The notes: generated by a model from the sequence alone, not told the origin. A stretch of DNA of 42,041 nucleotides from Rothia nasimurium (GCF_004569295.1 NZ_SPQC01000026.1:1-42041); one strand, 5' to 3'; shown: positions 13,920-22,805, counted from the first letter of the stretch. Numbers and translations are program-made.

Positions 13920-14912
13920 ATGCGCGCCATCCTCGAAGAAGAACACGGCGGCCCCGAGGTGCTGGTCGTGAGCGAGCAGTCGACGCCGACACCCGGCCCC
14001 GGCCAGGTGCTGCTACAGGTGGCGGCCAGCGGGGTAAACCGGGCGGACGTCTCCCAGCGGCAGGGCTTTTACCCTCCGCCCCCTGGAGCTAGTTCCATCT
14101 ACGGCCTGGAGGCCTCCGGTACGGTGGAAGCCGTGGGGGAGGGCATCGATGAGGGCTACCTGAACCTGGAGCGGGTCGCCCTGCTCGCTGGCGGTGGCTA
14201 CGCCGAGTACGTGGCGGTGGATCTGAGTCATACCCTGCCGGTGCCCGAAGGTATCAGCCTTGAAGATGCCGCCGGCCTGATTGAGGTAGCTGCAACGGTC
14301 TACTCCAACCTGGTTCTTACCCTGGGGGTTGCACCCCGCCCCGAGGGCAACGATGGCAAAACTCTGCTCATTCACGGTGGTACCGGCGGCATCGGCACCC
14401 ACGCTATCGAACTGGCCCGAGCCCTGGGGTTGCAGGTTTTTGCCACCGGCGGTAGTGATGAAAAGTGCGATTTTATCCGGGCGCTGGGCGCTGAGGCTAT
14501 CAACTACCGTACTCAGGACTTCCGCGAGGCCGTCCGCCAGCTTACGGACGGACGCGGGGCCGACTACATTCTGGACGTTGTGGGTGGAGCCTACCTGGAG
14601 GAAAACATTAAGACCCTGGCGGTAGATGGCTCTATGTCCGTCATTGGTCTGCAGGGCGGGCCCAGGGGGCAACTCAATCTGGGCTATATGCTCCCGCGCC
14701 GCTTGAGCGTGCACGCCACTTCTCTGCGCTCGCGGTCGGCTGCTGATAAGGCCCGCATCGTCAAAGGTGTGGGGCAGCTCGTGTGGCCCCTGATTGAAAG
14801 CGGGGAAATCTCGAACCATACCAGCGCTGTCTTCCCGCTTGAGCAGGCATCAGAAGCCCACGCCCATTTAGAAGCCGGGGAGCACCGCGGCAAAATTCTG
14901 CTGACCCCCTAA
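13920..14912 (+). CDS. NAD(P)H-dependent quinone oxidoreductase (MDR superfamily)
   Basis: 330 residues, zinc-free medium-chain dehydrogenase/reductase. The N-terminal GroES-like fold contains VAASGVNRADVSQRQG and FYPPPPGAS, typical of the PIG3/TP53I3 quinone oxidoreductase branch. The Rossmann nucleotide site is IHGGTGGIGTHAIE at about residue 157, with NYRTQDF following. Reduces quinones using NADPH in the cytoplasm. AGAAGGAG lies 7 bases before the ATG. Stands alone between a tRNA gene and the cstA leader. Confidence 0.85.
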   Translation: MRAILEEEHGGPEVLVVSEQSTPTPGPGQVLLQVAASGVNRADVSQRQGFYPPPPGASSIYGLEASGTVEAVGEGIDEGYLNLERVALLAGGGYAEYVAVDLSHTLPVPEGISLEDAAGLIEVAATVYSNLVLTLGVAPRPEGNDGKTLLIHGGTGGIGTHAIELARALGLQVFATGGSDEKCDFIRALGAEAINYRTQDFREAVRQLTDGRGADYILDVVGGAYLEENIKTLAVDGSMSVIGLQGGPRGQLNLGYMLPRRLSVHATSLRSRSAADKARIVKGVGQLVWPLIESGEISNHTSAVFPLEQASEAHAHLEAGEHRGKILLTP

Positions 14913-15016
14913 CCCGCGGGCGTCCGCGCATCTGCGACGGGCGCCCTGCCGGCCGGTGAATGAAAAGCGGCGCCACAAGTGCCGTAATATGTGACCTGGC
15001 GCCCATGGAGGAGTAT

Positions 15017-15032
15017 TGTGTGAGTGCACACA
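15017..15032. promoter_or_regulatory. CRP/GlxR-like 16-bp dyad upstream of cstA
   Basis: TGTGTGAGTGCACACA has the TGTG-N8-CACA geometry of CRP-family sites (consensus TGTGA-N6-TCACA). cstA is a cAMP-CRP target in E. coli and CRP/GlxR-type regulators exist in actinobacteria. The site overlaps the start of a small leader frame, so binding there would more likely repress than activate. Confidence 0.35.
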
Positions 15033-15103
15033 CCCACACAGTTGTGGGATATCACAGTCACATTGGAGCCTCACCATGTCACCACAGAGCTCTTCAACCC
15101 TAG
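15020..15103 (+). CDS. Possible 27-codon leader peptide overlapping the cstA start
   Basis: GTG at 15020 has an excellent ribosome-binding site (GGAGGAG, 6-base spacing), better than that of cstA. The frame (MSAHTHTVVGYHSH...) stops at 15101-15103, 28 bases inside cstA and in another frame. Overlap plus a strong start suggests translational coupling or interference with cstA. No homologue can be claimed; the peptide is His/Thr-rich. Alternatively the strong site belongs to an extended CstA start. Confidence 0.3.
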   Translation: MSAHTHTVVGYHSHIGASPCHHRALQP

Positions 15104-17346
15104 AGCAGGAGCGGCCGAAGCCCTACGTCGACCCCGACGTGCTCGACGCCGAACACCGCACCCGGAAGCCCAAAACCGTCGCCATCTGGGCCCTCATCGC
15201 CCTGGTCGGAGCGGTTTCCTGGTCCATGATTGCTATCTTCCGCGGCGAAACCGTCAACGCCATCTGGTTTGTCTTCGCCGCCGTCTGTAGCTACCTGATT
15301 GCCTACCGTTTCTACGCCCGCTTCATCGAAGCCAAGCTCACCCAGCCCGATGACCGCCGCGCGACCCCTGCCGAATACGACGCTGACGGCAAGGATTACG
15401 CCGCCACCGACCGCCGCGTACTCTACGGACATCACTTCGCCGCTATCGCGGGCGCTGGCCCCCTGGTAGGCCCCGTCCTGGCAGCCCAGATGGGCTTTTT
15501 GCCCGGCACCATCTGGATTATCGTCGGCGTTATCTTCGCCGGCGCTGTGCAGGACTACCTGGTGCTCTTCTTCTCCATGCGCCGGGGCGGACGCTCCCTG
15601 GGCCAGATGGCCAAGGAAGAGTTAGGAACCGTAGGTGGCTACGCCGCCATTCTGGCAACTCTGGCCATCATGATCATCATTACCGCTATTCTTGCCCTGG
15701 TCGTGGTCAACGCCCTGGGTGAATCCCCCTGGGGTGTTTTCTCGGTGGGCATGACTATCCCTATTGCCCTCTTTATGGGCGTTTACCTGCGCTACCTGCG
15801 CCCCGGTAAGGTGGGCGAAGTATCGCTGATTGGCTTCGTCCTGCTCATGGCCGCTATCGTGGGCGGCGGCTGGGTCTCCAACACCGCCTGGGGCATGGAG
15901 TACCTGCTGCTCGACCGCATCACCCTGGCCTGGTGCGTCATCATCTACGGCTTTATCGCCGCCGTCCTGCCCGTCTGGTTGCTGCTCGCCCCGCGCGACT
16001 ACCTCTCAACCTTCATGAAGGTGGGCACCATCGTGCTACTGGCTGTCGGCATTATCGTCGTCCGCCCCGAAATTACCGTCCCCGCCATCAGTGAGTTCGC
16101 CGGCCGCGCCGACGGTCCCGTCTGGTCGGGTTCCCTCTTCCCCTTCCTCTTTGTCACCATCGCCTGCGGTGCTCTGTCTGGCTTCCACGCCCTGATCGCC
16201 TCGGGTACCACTCCCAAGATGGTTGAAAAGGAACGCCAGACCCGTTTCATTGGCTACGGTGGCATGCTCATGGAGTCCTTCGTTGCCATCATGGCCCTGG
16301 TCGCTGCTGTCACCATCGACCGCGGTATCTACTTCGCCATGAACTCAGCAGCCGGAGCAACCGGCGGTACCGTCGAATCAGCGGCCGCCTTCGTTAACTC
16401 CCTGGGACTGGCTGGCGTGCACGTCACCCCCGAACTGCTGCAGGGCACTGCGGACGCCGTCGGTGAGCACTCTATCGTCTCCCGCACAGGTGGCGCCCCC
16501 ACCCTGGCCGTGGGTATGGCGCTGATTCTCAACCAGATGCTGCCCTGGTTCGAATTCACCAGCTTCTGGTACCACTTCGCCATCATGTTTGAGGCTCTCT
16601 TCATCCTCACCGCGGTGGACGCCGGTACCCGCGTAGCCCGCTTCATGCTCTCGGATACCCTGGGCAACTTCTTTCCCAAGTTCCGTGACCATAACTGGCG
16701 ACTGGGCGCCTGGCTGACCACCGCCGTCATGGTGGCAGGCTGGGGTTCGATTCTGATTCTGGGTGTCACCGACCCGCTCGGCGGCATCAACACCTTCTAC
16801 CCCCTCTTCGGTATCGCTAACCAGCTGCTGGCTGCTGTTGCGCTGGCTGTCTGCCTGGCGATTGCCGCGAATAAGGGCCGCTTCAAGTACCTCTGGATTA
16901 TTGCCCTGCCCCTGGTCTTCGACCTGGTTGTTACGGTGGTGGGCTCCTACCAGAAGATTTTCTCGTCCAACCCCGCTGTGGGCTACTGGGCTAACCACTT
17001 CCGCTACAAGGATGCTCTGGCAGCCGGTGAAACCTCGCTGGGTGCGGCCAAGGACGTGGCTGCCATGGAGGCGGTTGTACGCAACACCTTCGTGCAGGGC
17101 TCGCTTTCTATCCTCTTCGTGGTGCTGACCCTGGTGGTCGTTGTTACCGCCCTAATTGAGGTCGTCAAGGCTAAGAACGGCCACGCGAAGGAAAGCAAAG
17201 AAAACCCCTACATCGAGTCGAAGCTCTACGCCCCGGCTGGCATGATTGCCACCCCCGCCGAGCGGGAGCTAGAGGCCCAGTGGCAGGAGTTCTACCGCAA
17301 GCACCCCGACCAGATCAGCGGTTCTGCCGGGCACAGTGGCCACTAG
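15076..17346 (+). CDS. cstA: CstA-family pyruvate/peptide transporter
   Basis: 756 residues from ATG 15076 (GGAG 6 bases upstream); an in-frame TTG at 15016 would add 20 atypical residues. About sixteen or more transmembrane segments. Conserved blocks of the family include HHFAAIAGAGPLVGPVLAAQMG near residue 120 (split here by its length), GGRSLGQMAKEELG, and ALSGFHALIASGTTPKM. CstA proteins were named for carbon starvation and peptide uptake and are now linked to pyruvate import with a small YbdD/YjiX partner, which is the next gene (9 bases away). Upstream a CRP-like site and a leader frame suggest carbon-status control. Confidence 0.93.
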   Translation: MSPQSSSTLEQERPKPYVDPDVLDAEHRTRKPKTVAIWALIALVGAVSWSMIAIFRGETVNAIWFVFAAVCSYLIAYRFYARFIEAKLTQPDDRRATPAEYDADGKDYAATDRRVLYGHHFAAIAGAGPLVGPVLAAQMGFLPGTIWIIVGVIFAGAVQDYLVLFFSMRRGGRSLGQMAKEELGTVGGYAAILATLAIMIIITAILALVVVNALGESPWGVFSVGMTIPIALFMGVYLRYLRPGKVGEVSLIGFVLLMAAIVGGGWVSNTAWGMEYLLLDRITLAWCVIIYGFIAAVLPVWLLLAPRDYLSTFMKVGTIVLLAVGIIVVRPEITVPAISEFAGRADGPVWSGSLFPFLFVTIACGALSGFHALIASGTTPKMVEKERQTRFIGYGGMLMESFVAIMALVAAVTIDRGIYFAMNSAAGATGGTVESAAAFVNSLGLAGVHVTPELLQGTADAVGEHSIVSRTGGAPTLAVGMALILNQMLPWFEFTSFWYHFAIMFEALFILTAVDAGTRVARFMLSDTLGNFFPKFRDHNWRLGAWLTTAVMVAGWGSILILGVTDPLGGINTFYPLFGIANQLLAAVALAVCLAIAANKGRFKYLWIIALPLVFDLVVTVVGSYQKIFSSNPAVGYWANHFRYKDALAAGETSLGAAKDVAAMEAVVRNTFVQGSLSILFVVLTLVVVVTALIEVVKAKNGHAKESKENPYIESKLYAPAGMIATPAERELEAQWQEFYRKHPDQISGSAGHSGH

Positions 17347-17355
17347 GAGGGGAGT

Positions 17356-17544
17356 ATGAGCATCCGTTCTTTTCTCACCCGTATCCGCTGGTTCGCTAGT
17401 GGAGTTATGGGCGCCGATAAGTACCAGAAGTACCTGGCCCACCACCGCGCCAGTGGCTGCGCCCACGCTCCTATGACCGAGCGGGAGTTCTGGAAAGACT
17501 ATACCGACTCCCTCGATAAGAACCCGGGAGCTCGGTGCTGCTAG
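17356..17544 (+). CDS. YbdD/YjiX family protein, CstA partner
   Basis: 62 residues with the family signature MGADKYQKYLAHH and PMTEREFWKDY, ending in CC. Small cytoplasmic or membrane-attached partners required by CstA and BtsT for pyruvate transport in enterobacteria. AGGAGGGGAG directly upstream of ATG, 9 bases after cstA, so the pair is one operon. Confidence 0.9.
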   Translation: MSIRSFLTRIRWFASGVMGADKYQKYLAHHRASGCAHAPMTEREFWKDYTDSLDKNPGARCC

Positions 17545-17637
17545 CTGACCACGGTAGGTACCGTCACAGTGAGAAAAATCCACGAACTAGCTGGGTATTT
17601 CTGACTGCGATGGTACCTTCTCCGGGGAGTAGTGAAA

Positions 17638-17651
17638 TTAGGGTAACCTAA
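17638..17651. promoter_or_regulatory. Short dyad TTAGG-GTAA-CCTAA
   Basis: Perfect 5-base arms about 30 bases upstream of the next gene. It resembles the outer halves of a DtxR/IdeR iron box (TTAGG...CCTAA) but is 5 bases too short for the 19-base consensus, so iron control is doubtful. Confidence 0.25.
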
Positions 17652-17679
17652 GTATGTAGACCTCGTGAAAGGAGTAACC

Positions 17680-18165
17680 GTGGGTATCAAAGACTTCCTA
17701 CAGAGCCGCAGGGACGACGCCGAACTCGGCAAAGGCCTCTGGCGCCGCGCCCACTACCGCTTCGTCCGTGGCCTTGACCGCTTCCACCAGATTCTCGAAC
17801 GCGTACCCGCCGGGCCCACTCTTGAAGAGCTCGTCCCCCTGGCCAATGACCTGGCTGATCTGCTGCCGCGCGTCCGCACCGTGGCCGCCGAGGCCCAGCG
17901 CCTGGCCCCTAGTGAATCAAACGATATCCCCGCTTCCCCCACCGGGGTGTACTCCGACCTGCACCGAGCGCTTTCCAAGGCGGGTAACTCCCTAGCCCTT
18001 TGCGCTGAGGCCCTGGCTATGACCCGTTGCGCCGGTGATTGCGGCACCGACTGCACCCGCACCGCCACCATCGCCCGCCGGGTCGAAACGGTGCAGCAGC
18101 ACGTTGCGGACGCCGAAGCTCGCCTGGCGGCCGCCCGGCAGGAAGCCTTCGCCCCGGTGTCCTAA
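17680..18165 (+). CDS. Conserved protein of unknown function, helical
   Basis: 161 residues from GTG 17680, chosen because AAAGGAG lies 5 bases upstream (an in-frame GTG at 17665 would put this site inside the gene). Mostly amphipathic helices, with an ARRVETVQQHVADAEARLAAA coiled-coil-like C-terminus (21-residue stretch split across about 135-155) and a cysteine cluster CAGDCGTDC near residue 118. Resembles hypothetical proteins of Micrococcales; no enzymatic motif. Possible scaffold or metal-binding role is speculation. Confidence 0.65.
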   Translation: MGIKDFLQSRRDDAELGKGLWRRAHYRFVRGLDRFHQILERVPAGPTLEELVPLANDLADLLPRVRTVAAEAQRLAPSESNDIPASPTGVYSDLHRALSKAGNSLALCAEALAMTRCAGDCGTDCTRTATIARRVETVQQHVADAEARLAAARQEAFAPVS

Positions 18166-18312
18166 CCGGTTCTGTCACCCATATCGCGTAGCTATCCCCT
18201 AAAAAGTGCCTGCCCACCTGTACTGCTAGCCGGTAAGGTAGGTGGGTGCCCGTTCGCGCTTTCTCAGGGCACTGCCACACACCGCACGTGATTCAGAGGG
18301 GATTTCTACGCC

Positions 18313-19476
18313 ATGAACCGCTACGCCCACATTGACGCGATGCGCGCTTTTGCGGTGCTTCTGGTGGTGTTTTCCCACGCCGGGCTGACCTTTGTGCCGG
18401 GCGGGTCGGGTGTAACAATTTTCTTTGCTATCTCGGGCTTTATCATCACCTACCTGTTGCTGCGAGAACGCGATAAGACCGGTAGCTTCGACCTAGCAGG
18501 CTTCTACATTCGCCGCCTGCTCAAAATCGCCCCGCCCCTGATTCTGGCGATTGTGATACCCACGCTGGTCTATCGGTCGATGGGTGGGGCCGTCGATACT
18601 CTGGACTTCCTGGGACAGGTCTTCTTCTTTAACCTGCGCTACCTGGACTCGCAGATTACGGTACTGCCGGGTACGCACGTCATGTGGTCTCTGTCGATTG
18701 AAGAGCAGTTTTACCTGGTCTTTGCCCTAATCTGGCTGGTGTTGGTGCGCTGGACCGCTTACCGGCGGGCCCTGGCCCTACTGGGTATAGCTGTGGTGCT
18801 CTACTCGTCGCTGTCTCGCTGGGTTCTGCATGACGCCGGCGCTAGCGCCGACCGCATCTACTTCGGCACCGATACCCGCATGGAGGCTATTGCCATCGGC
18901 ATGCTCACCTCCCTGTGGTACCACCGCTACGCCGCGGACGAGATGGTGCTGGGGCGTGAGGTCGTGGGCCGCCGCTACCGGTCGGGGGCCCTGATTCAGG
19001 ACGGACGCACCATCCCGCTTCTGGGGCGCAACTGGGTGCTTTTTGCCGCCCTGGGGGTTTACCTGCTGACTCTGGTGATTCGGGATGATACCTTCCGCGA
19101 TACGGTGCGCTATTCGCTCCAGGCCTGGGCGGCGTCCGCTGTGATGCTCTGGGGCCTGGTTGCTTCGCGCCAGCCCTTGGGTGCTACTGTGCACCGCTTC
19201 TTGGCCTGGCGGCCCCTACAGCTGATTGGCCTGTCGAGCTACAGTATTTACCTGGTGCACGACGTGCTCTTCAAGGCCCTGGAACCTCACTTGCACGGGC
19301 TGCCCACCCTGACCCAGGTTGCCCTGCTGGCCCCGCTGGGCGTGGCCGCCGGTGTGGCGATGTACCTGGTGGTCGAAGTGCCGGTGATGCGCTTTAAAGA
19401 CCGCTACTTCGGGGCGAGCTGGAAGAAGCAGGCGGCAGCAGCTGATACCCCCGGCCCCATGGGAACTAAGAGCTAG
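18313..19476 (+). CDS. Acyltransferase 3 family membrane protein
   Basis: 387 residues, about ten transmembrane helices. Begins with HIDAMRAFAVLLVVFSHAG, where the catalytic-type His follows the first helix, then FFAISGFIITYLLLRE and FYIRRLLKIAPPL, all Acyl_transf_3 signatures; LSIEEQFYLVF follows near residue 124. Family members move acyl groups onto sugars, peptidoglycan or lipids at the membrane (OafA-like); the acceptor is unknown. GAGGGGAT precedes the ATG. It converges on the response-regulator gene with a 13-base gap. Confidence 0.87.
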   Translation: MNRYAHIDAMRAFAVLLVVFSHAGLTFVPGGSGVTIFFAISGFIITYLLLRERDKTGSFDLAGFYIRRLLKIAPPLILAIVIPTLVYRSMGGAVDTLDFLGQVFFFNLRYLDSQITVLPGTHVMWSLSIEEQFYLVFALIWLVLVRWTAYRRALALLGIAVVLYSSLSRWVLHDAGASADRIYFGTDTRMEAIAIGMLTSLWYHRYAADEMVLGREVVGRRYRSGALIQDGRTIPLLGRNWVLFAALGVYLLTLVIRDDTFRDTVRYSLQAWAASAVMLWGLVASRQPLGATVHRFLAWRPLQLIGLSSYSIYLVHDVLFKALEPHLHGLPTLTQVALLAPLGVAAGVAMYLVVEVPVMRFKDRYFGASWKKQAAAADTPGPMGTKS

Positions 19477-19489
19477 CGGGAACCAAGAG

Positions 19490-20119
19490 TTAGAGCAGCC
19501 CCTCGCTCCGGGCCGCAGCGATAGCTGCCGTGCGGTTATCGACGCCCAGCTTGGTGTAGATATGCACCAGGTGGGTCTTCACCGTGGCTTGAGAAATAAA
19601 GAGAGCCTCAGCCAGCTCCTTGTTGGTAGCCCCGGTAGCCAGCAGCTTGAGCAGCTCCATCTCACGGGCCGACAGAGAAATAGCGGGCCGCTGTATGCGC
19701 TCCATCAAGGCCGCCGTTATCTCGGGCGATAGCGTCCGCTCACCCCGCGCCGTCGCCAGTACCGCTGCCTGCACCTGCTTGGGCGGGGCATCCTTCAGTA
19801 GGTAGCCCAGGGCCCCTGCCTCAATAGCCGCAACGATATCGCCCTGGGCGTCAAAGGTCGTCAAAATCAGCACCGGCGGCCCGCCCGCAGCCTTGAAAGC
19901 GCGAGTTGCCTCGATGCCGTCCATGGGCTTCATCTGAATGTCCATGACTACCACATCCAGTGCCGCCCCAGCCCGGGTCTGCTCCGCGGCCACGGTGAGC
20001 GCCGCCGACCCGTCGGCTGCTTCTGCAACCACATCGATGCCTTCAAAGCTTTCGAACATGGCGCGCAGGCCGGCGCGCACAACGGGGTGGTCATCAACGA
20101 GTAGGGCGCGGACGGTCAC
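19490..20119 (-). CDS. NarL/LuxR-type response regulator, ChrA/HrrA-like by context
   Basis: 209 residues. Receiver domain with acidic pair Asp9/Asp10, phosphoacceptor Asp60 in VVVMDIQM and the conserved Lys in LLKDAPP; LuxR-type helix-turn-helix at about residues 150-200 (LSAREMELLKLLATGATNKE; SQATVKTHLVHIY). Start ATG overlaps the kinase stop by 4 bases (ATGA). Adjacent and divergent to an HrtBA-like exporter, as for the heme-responsive ChrSA and HrrSA systems of corynebacteria, so control of that exporter is the likely role. The signal itself cannot be read from sequence. Confidence 0.85.
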   Translation of the reverse strand: MTVRALLVDDHPVVRAGLRAMFESFEGIDVVAEAADGSAALTVAAEQTRAGAALDVVVMDIQMKPMDGIEATRAFKAAGGPPVLILTTFDAQGDIVAAIEAGALGYLLKDAPPKQVQAAVLATARGERTLSPEITAALMERIQRPAISLSAREMELLKLLATGATNKELAEALFISQATVKTHLVHIYTKLGVDNRTAAIAAARSEGLL

Positions 20120-21485
20120 TGGGCCTCCTGATCGGATCGGTGCTGGTTGGTCTGGCTGAGGGGGATGCGGGCGGTGAGGACGGTGCCTTCACCGGGGGTA
20201 CTTTCAATGTCTAGGCTACCGTCGAGGTGGGCAACGCGCTCGCTGAGAGAGGTGAGCCCGTAGCCGGTTCCGGTTTCGCTGAGGGGGCTTGCTGCTAGGG
20301 GAGTGGGGGTGAAGCCTCGGCCGTCGTCGAAGATGTCGAGGGTGACTTCGCCGGGCCAGATGCTAAGGGTGAGGGCTGCGCGGCTGGCTTCGGCGTGGGC
20401 AGCGACGTTGGCGAGGGCGCCCTGGGCTACGCGCATGAGGGTTGCCGAAACCGCCTCGGGCAGGGCGTTGGCTGTTTCTTCCTTCCCCTCGAGAATAAAG
20501 GCGCAGGTGAGGGGCTTTCCGGCGGCTTTTTGGGCAGCTTCGGTGGAGGCTGCGAGAGCCCTGAGTGCTGATACCAGGGAATCATCCAGGGCAGGGGATG
20601 AGAGATCCCGAATAAAGCGGCGGGCCTCAGCCAGGTTGGCGGCGGCCGAGTCCTGGATAACGCGCACCTGGGCGGCTGCGGCGTCCGCCTTTTCCCCCCC
20701 CCTGAAGCGCGGACGCCGCTGCCCGGGAAACCAGCACAATGGACGAAAGCCCCTGCGCCAGAGTGTCGTGGATTTCGCGGGCCAGGCGCTCGCGTTCTTC
20801 GAGCTTACCGGCGCTGTATTGCTGCTGGACGAGCTCGGCCTGCACCGCGCGGAGCTGCTGGGCGAGCAGCGTCGGCGCGCAGGGCGCGGTAGGTGAAGGA
20901 GATGACGATGGCGAGCAGGGCCCCCAGGGTGGGGCCGATGAGGTAGCCGGGGGCTAGCCCCTCGGAGTGAAGGTAGCCGAGACCGAACCCGGCAGGACCC
21001 ACCAGAGGCAGGGCAATGGCCAGGGCACAGAGGACGAGGGTGGCAGCTACCCCCGCTACGGGGGCGAGCAGGTGCAGGTAGAGGAACATGATGGGGAAGA
21101 CCACCCAGGTGAAGGAGCTATCGAGCGCCATAAGCCCCAGCCACAGCAGGGTGATGATCAGTAGCCACAGGTGGGCGGGGGTAAAACGAGCTGCCTGCCG
21201 GTAGCGGGCGGACGCACCTGGCCGGGGGAAGAAGTCGGTGAAGGTTGCAGGTAGCCCCCGCCGGTTCTCGTAGACCGTACCGGCCAGGTAGATTCCACCG
21301 AGCACCAGTGAGAGCACCCCGATGACGGTATGCCGCACCTGGTAGACGCTGCCGACCAGGGCCAGAACGGCACCGAAACACAGCAGAAAGGCGAACATGA
21401 TGTGCAGGCTCACCCGCAGAATCTTGAGCACCAACAGAGTTTGCTGCGAGGAAGTAGCGGGGAGGGGGCTGGGCGCGGTCGTCAT
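20116..21485 (-). pseudogene. NarL-type sensor histidine kinase, broken by two frameshifts
   Basis: Three overlapping frames together make one kinase. 21485 to about 20870: N-terminus with about six transmembrane helices, ending SFTYRALRADA. About 20870 to 20700: DHp helix with phosphoacceptor His in ERLAREIHDTLAQGLSSI, in the +1 frame. 20700 to 20116: rest of DHp and ATPase domain with N-box-like LANVAAHAEAS, DDGRGF and GYGLTSL. The second break lies in a G9 tract (20694-20702): eight Gs would fuse the last two frames exactly. The first break has no homopolymer. HisKA_3/DesK-type architecture matches ChrS. Real pseudogene, phase variation and sequencing error are all possible. Confidence 0.8.
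20694..20702 (-). repeat. G9 tract inside the kinase gene
   Basis: Nine consecutive G on the coding (minus) strand, immediately after codons for SALQ. A change to eight restores the reading frame into the ATPase domain. Confidence 0.8.
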
Positions 21486-21540
21486 ACAAACTCACTTTAC
21501 CTTTTGCCGACCCGGTGCAGGTTTGGGCTGTGCAGGGTTT

Positions 21541-21578
21541 TTGGGCTGTGTGCAGGGTTTTCTCTGCACACAGCCCAA
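21541..21578. promoter_or_regulatory. 15-bp perfect hairpin with overlapping repeats between kinase and permease genes
   Basis: TTGGGCTGTGTGCAG (21541-21555) pairs perfectly with CTGCACACAGCCCAA (21564-21578). A near-copy of the left arm, TTTGGGCTGTGCAG, lies just before it (about 21522-21535), so the right arm could pair with either, and CTGCACAG recurs at 21584-21591. No adjoining T-run. It lies in the leader of the kinase gene and upstream of the permease, so it may be an operator or switch. Confidence 0.5.
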
Positions 21579-21713
21579 GAAGTCTGCACAGCGGGTGGTC
21601 GCATCAACCAAATGGTTGACTCCAGGTTCAACCCTTACCCCGATGTGGGTAACCCCCGGTGGGAGCTTGAATAGAAGTATCAAGTTTTCCTGTGTTTGAA
21701 AGGTAGTGCAGTC

Positions 21714-22805
21714 ATGTTCGTCGGTTGGCGTGACATCCTCTTCGCTAAGGGCCGTTTCACCCTGATTGGGGCGACAGTAGCCCTGATTACCCTGCTGTTG
21801 GTCATGCTGACCGGCCTGACCGGTGGGCTGAGCAACCAGAACACCGATGCCCTTGAAAAGATGGGGGCTGACCGCTTCGTATTTGCCCCGTCTGAGAGCG
21901 GGGGTAAGGCCTCCTTCACCGATTCTGCTGTCACTGTCAGCCTGCAGAACGAGTGGCAGGCAGCCGGTGCCAACGCAACCCCGGTCGGTTTCCTCACCGG
22001 CAAGGTTGAGGGCAACGGAGCCGCTTCGATGAGCCTAATCGCTACCCCCGCCGGTTCTGACCTGGCTGAACACACAGCGTCCCTCATCCAGGGCACCCAG
22101 CCCGGTGACGGCCAGATCGCCATGCCCACCAGCGTCGCTGAAGAGATCGGCGCGACCGTGGGCGATACCGTTACCTTCTCGGGCACCGACGTAACCGTCT
22201 CAGGTATCACCGAAGACACCTTCTACTCCCACACCAACGCAGGCTGGGCAACCACCGCCACCTGGCAGGGCATCACCCACCAGCGTGAAACCGAAGAGCA
22301 GGACGCCGTGCTCGGCACCGTCCTGGCCGTAACCGGTAGCGCAGATTACGCAGCCACCGCAGATGCCACCGGAACCCAGGCCCTGACCACCCGCGAATCC
22401 TTTGCAGCCCTGCCCGCCTACTCCTCCGAGAACGGCTCCCTTAAAACCATGCAGGGCTTCCTCTACGGCATCTCCGCTCTGGTGATTATCTCCTTCTTGA
22501 CCGTCTGGACCATCCAGCGCACCCGCGACATTGCCGTCATGCGAGCCCTGGGCGCCTCCCGCGCCTTCCTCACCAGGGACGCCCTCGCCCAGGCAACCGT
22601 GATTCTCGCCGTTGGTGCCGCCCTCGGTGCCCTGGTGGGCTGGGGCCTTGGCACCCTGGCCGCAGGAGCCGTACCCTTCCAGCTCTCAGCCCTCACCATC
22701 GCCGGCCCCGCCGCCGGAATCTGGGCCCTGGGCATGGGAGGTGCCCTCATCGCCCTGCGCCGCGTCGCCACCGTAGACCCCATGATTGCTCTCGGCGGCA
22801 ACTAG
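21714..22805 (+). CDS. FtsX-type ABC transporter permease, HrtB-like
   Basis: 363 residues from ATG 21714 (AAAGGTAG 7 bases upstream). An N-terminal helix near residues 15-40, a large extracytoplasmic domain (about 45-250) and three C-terminal helices (LYGISALVIISFLTVWTI onward) match the FtsX/MacB permease fold. The cytoplasmic motif RDIAVMRALGASRAFL near residue 275 is the coupling helix of this family. Followed 19 bases later by its ATPase and divergent to a NarL-type two-component system: the order and setting of hrtBA in corynebacteria. Heme export is inferred from context; lipoprotein- or peptide-handling FtsX exporters are alternatives. Confidence 0.8.
   Translation: MFVGWRDILFAKGRFTLIGATVALITLLLVMLTGLTGGLSNQNTDALEKMGADRFVFAPSESGGKASFTDSAVTVSLQNEWQAAGANATPVGFLTGKVEGNGAASMSLIATPAGSDLAEHTASLIQGTQPGDGQIAMPTSVAEEIGATVGDTVTFSGTDVTVSGITEDTFYSHTNAGWATTATWQGITHQRETEEQDAVLGTVLAVTGSADYAATADATGTQALTTRESFAALPAYSSENGSLKTMQGFLYGISALVIISFLTVWTIQRTRDIAVMRALGASRAFLTRDALAQATVILAVGAALGALVGWGLGTLAAGAVPFQLSALTIAGPAAGIWALGMGGALIALRRVATVDPMIALGGN

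Noticed and set aside
14013-14819. Minus-strand frame of 268 codons opposite the quinone oxidoreductase gene
   Set aside because: It is the complement of a well-supported MDR enzyme and has no motif of its own.
16378-16998. Minus-strand frame opposite cstA
   Set aside because: Shadow of cstA; composition His/Gln/Gly-rich without structure.
17638-17651. Iron box (DtxR/IdeR) upstream of the gene at 17680
   Set aside because: Half-sites match but the centre is 5 bases short of the 19-base consensus; kept only as a low-confidence dyad.
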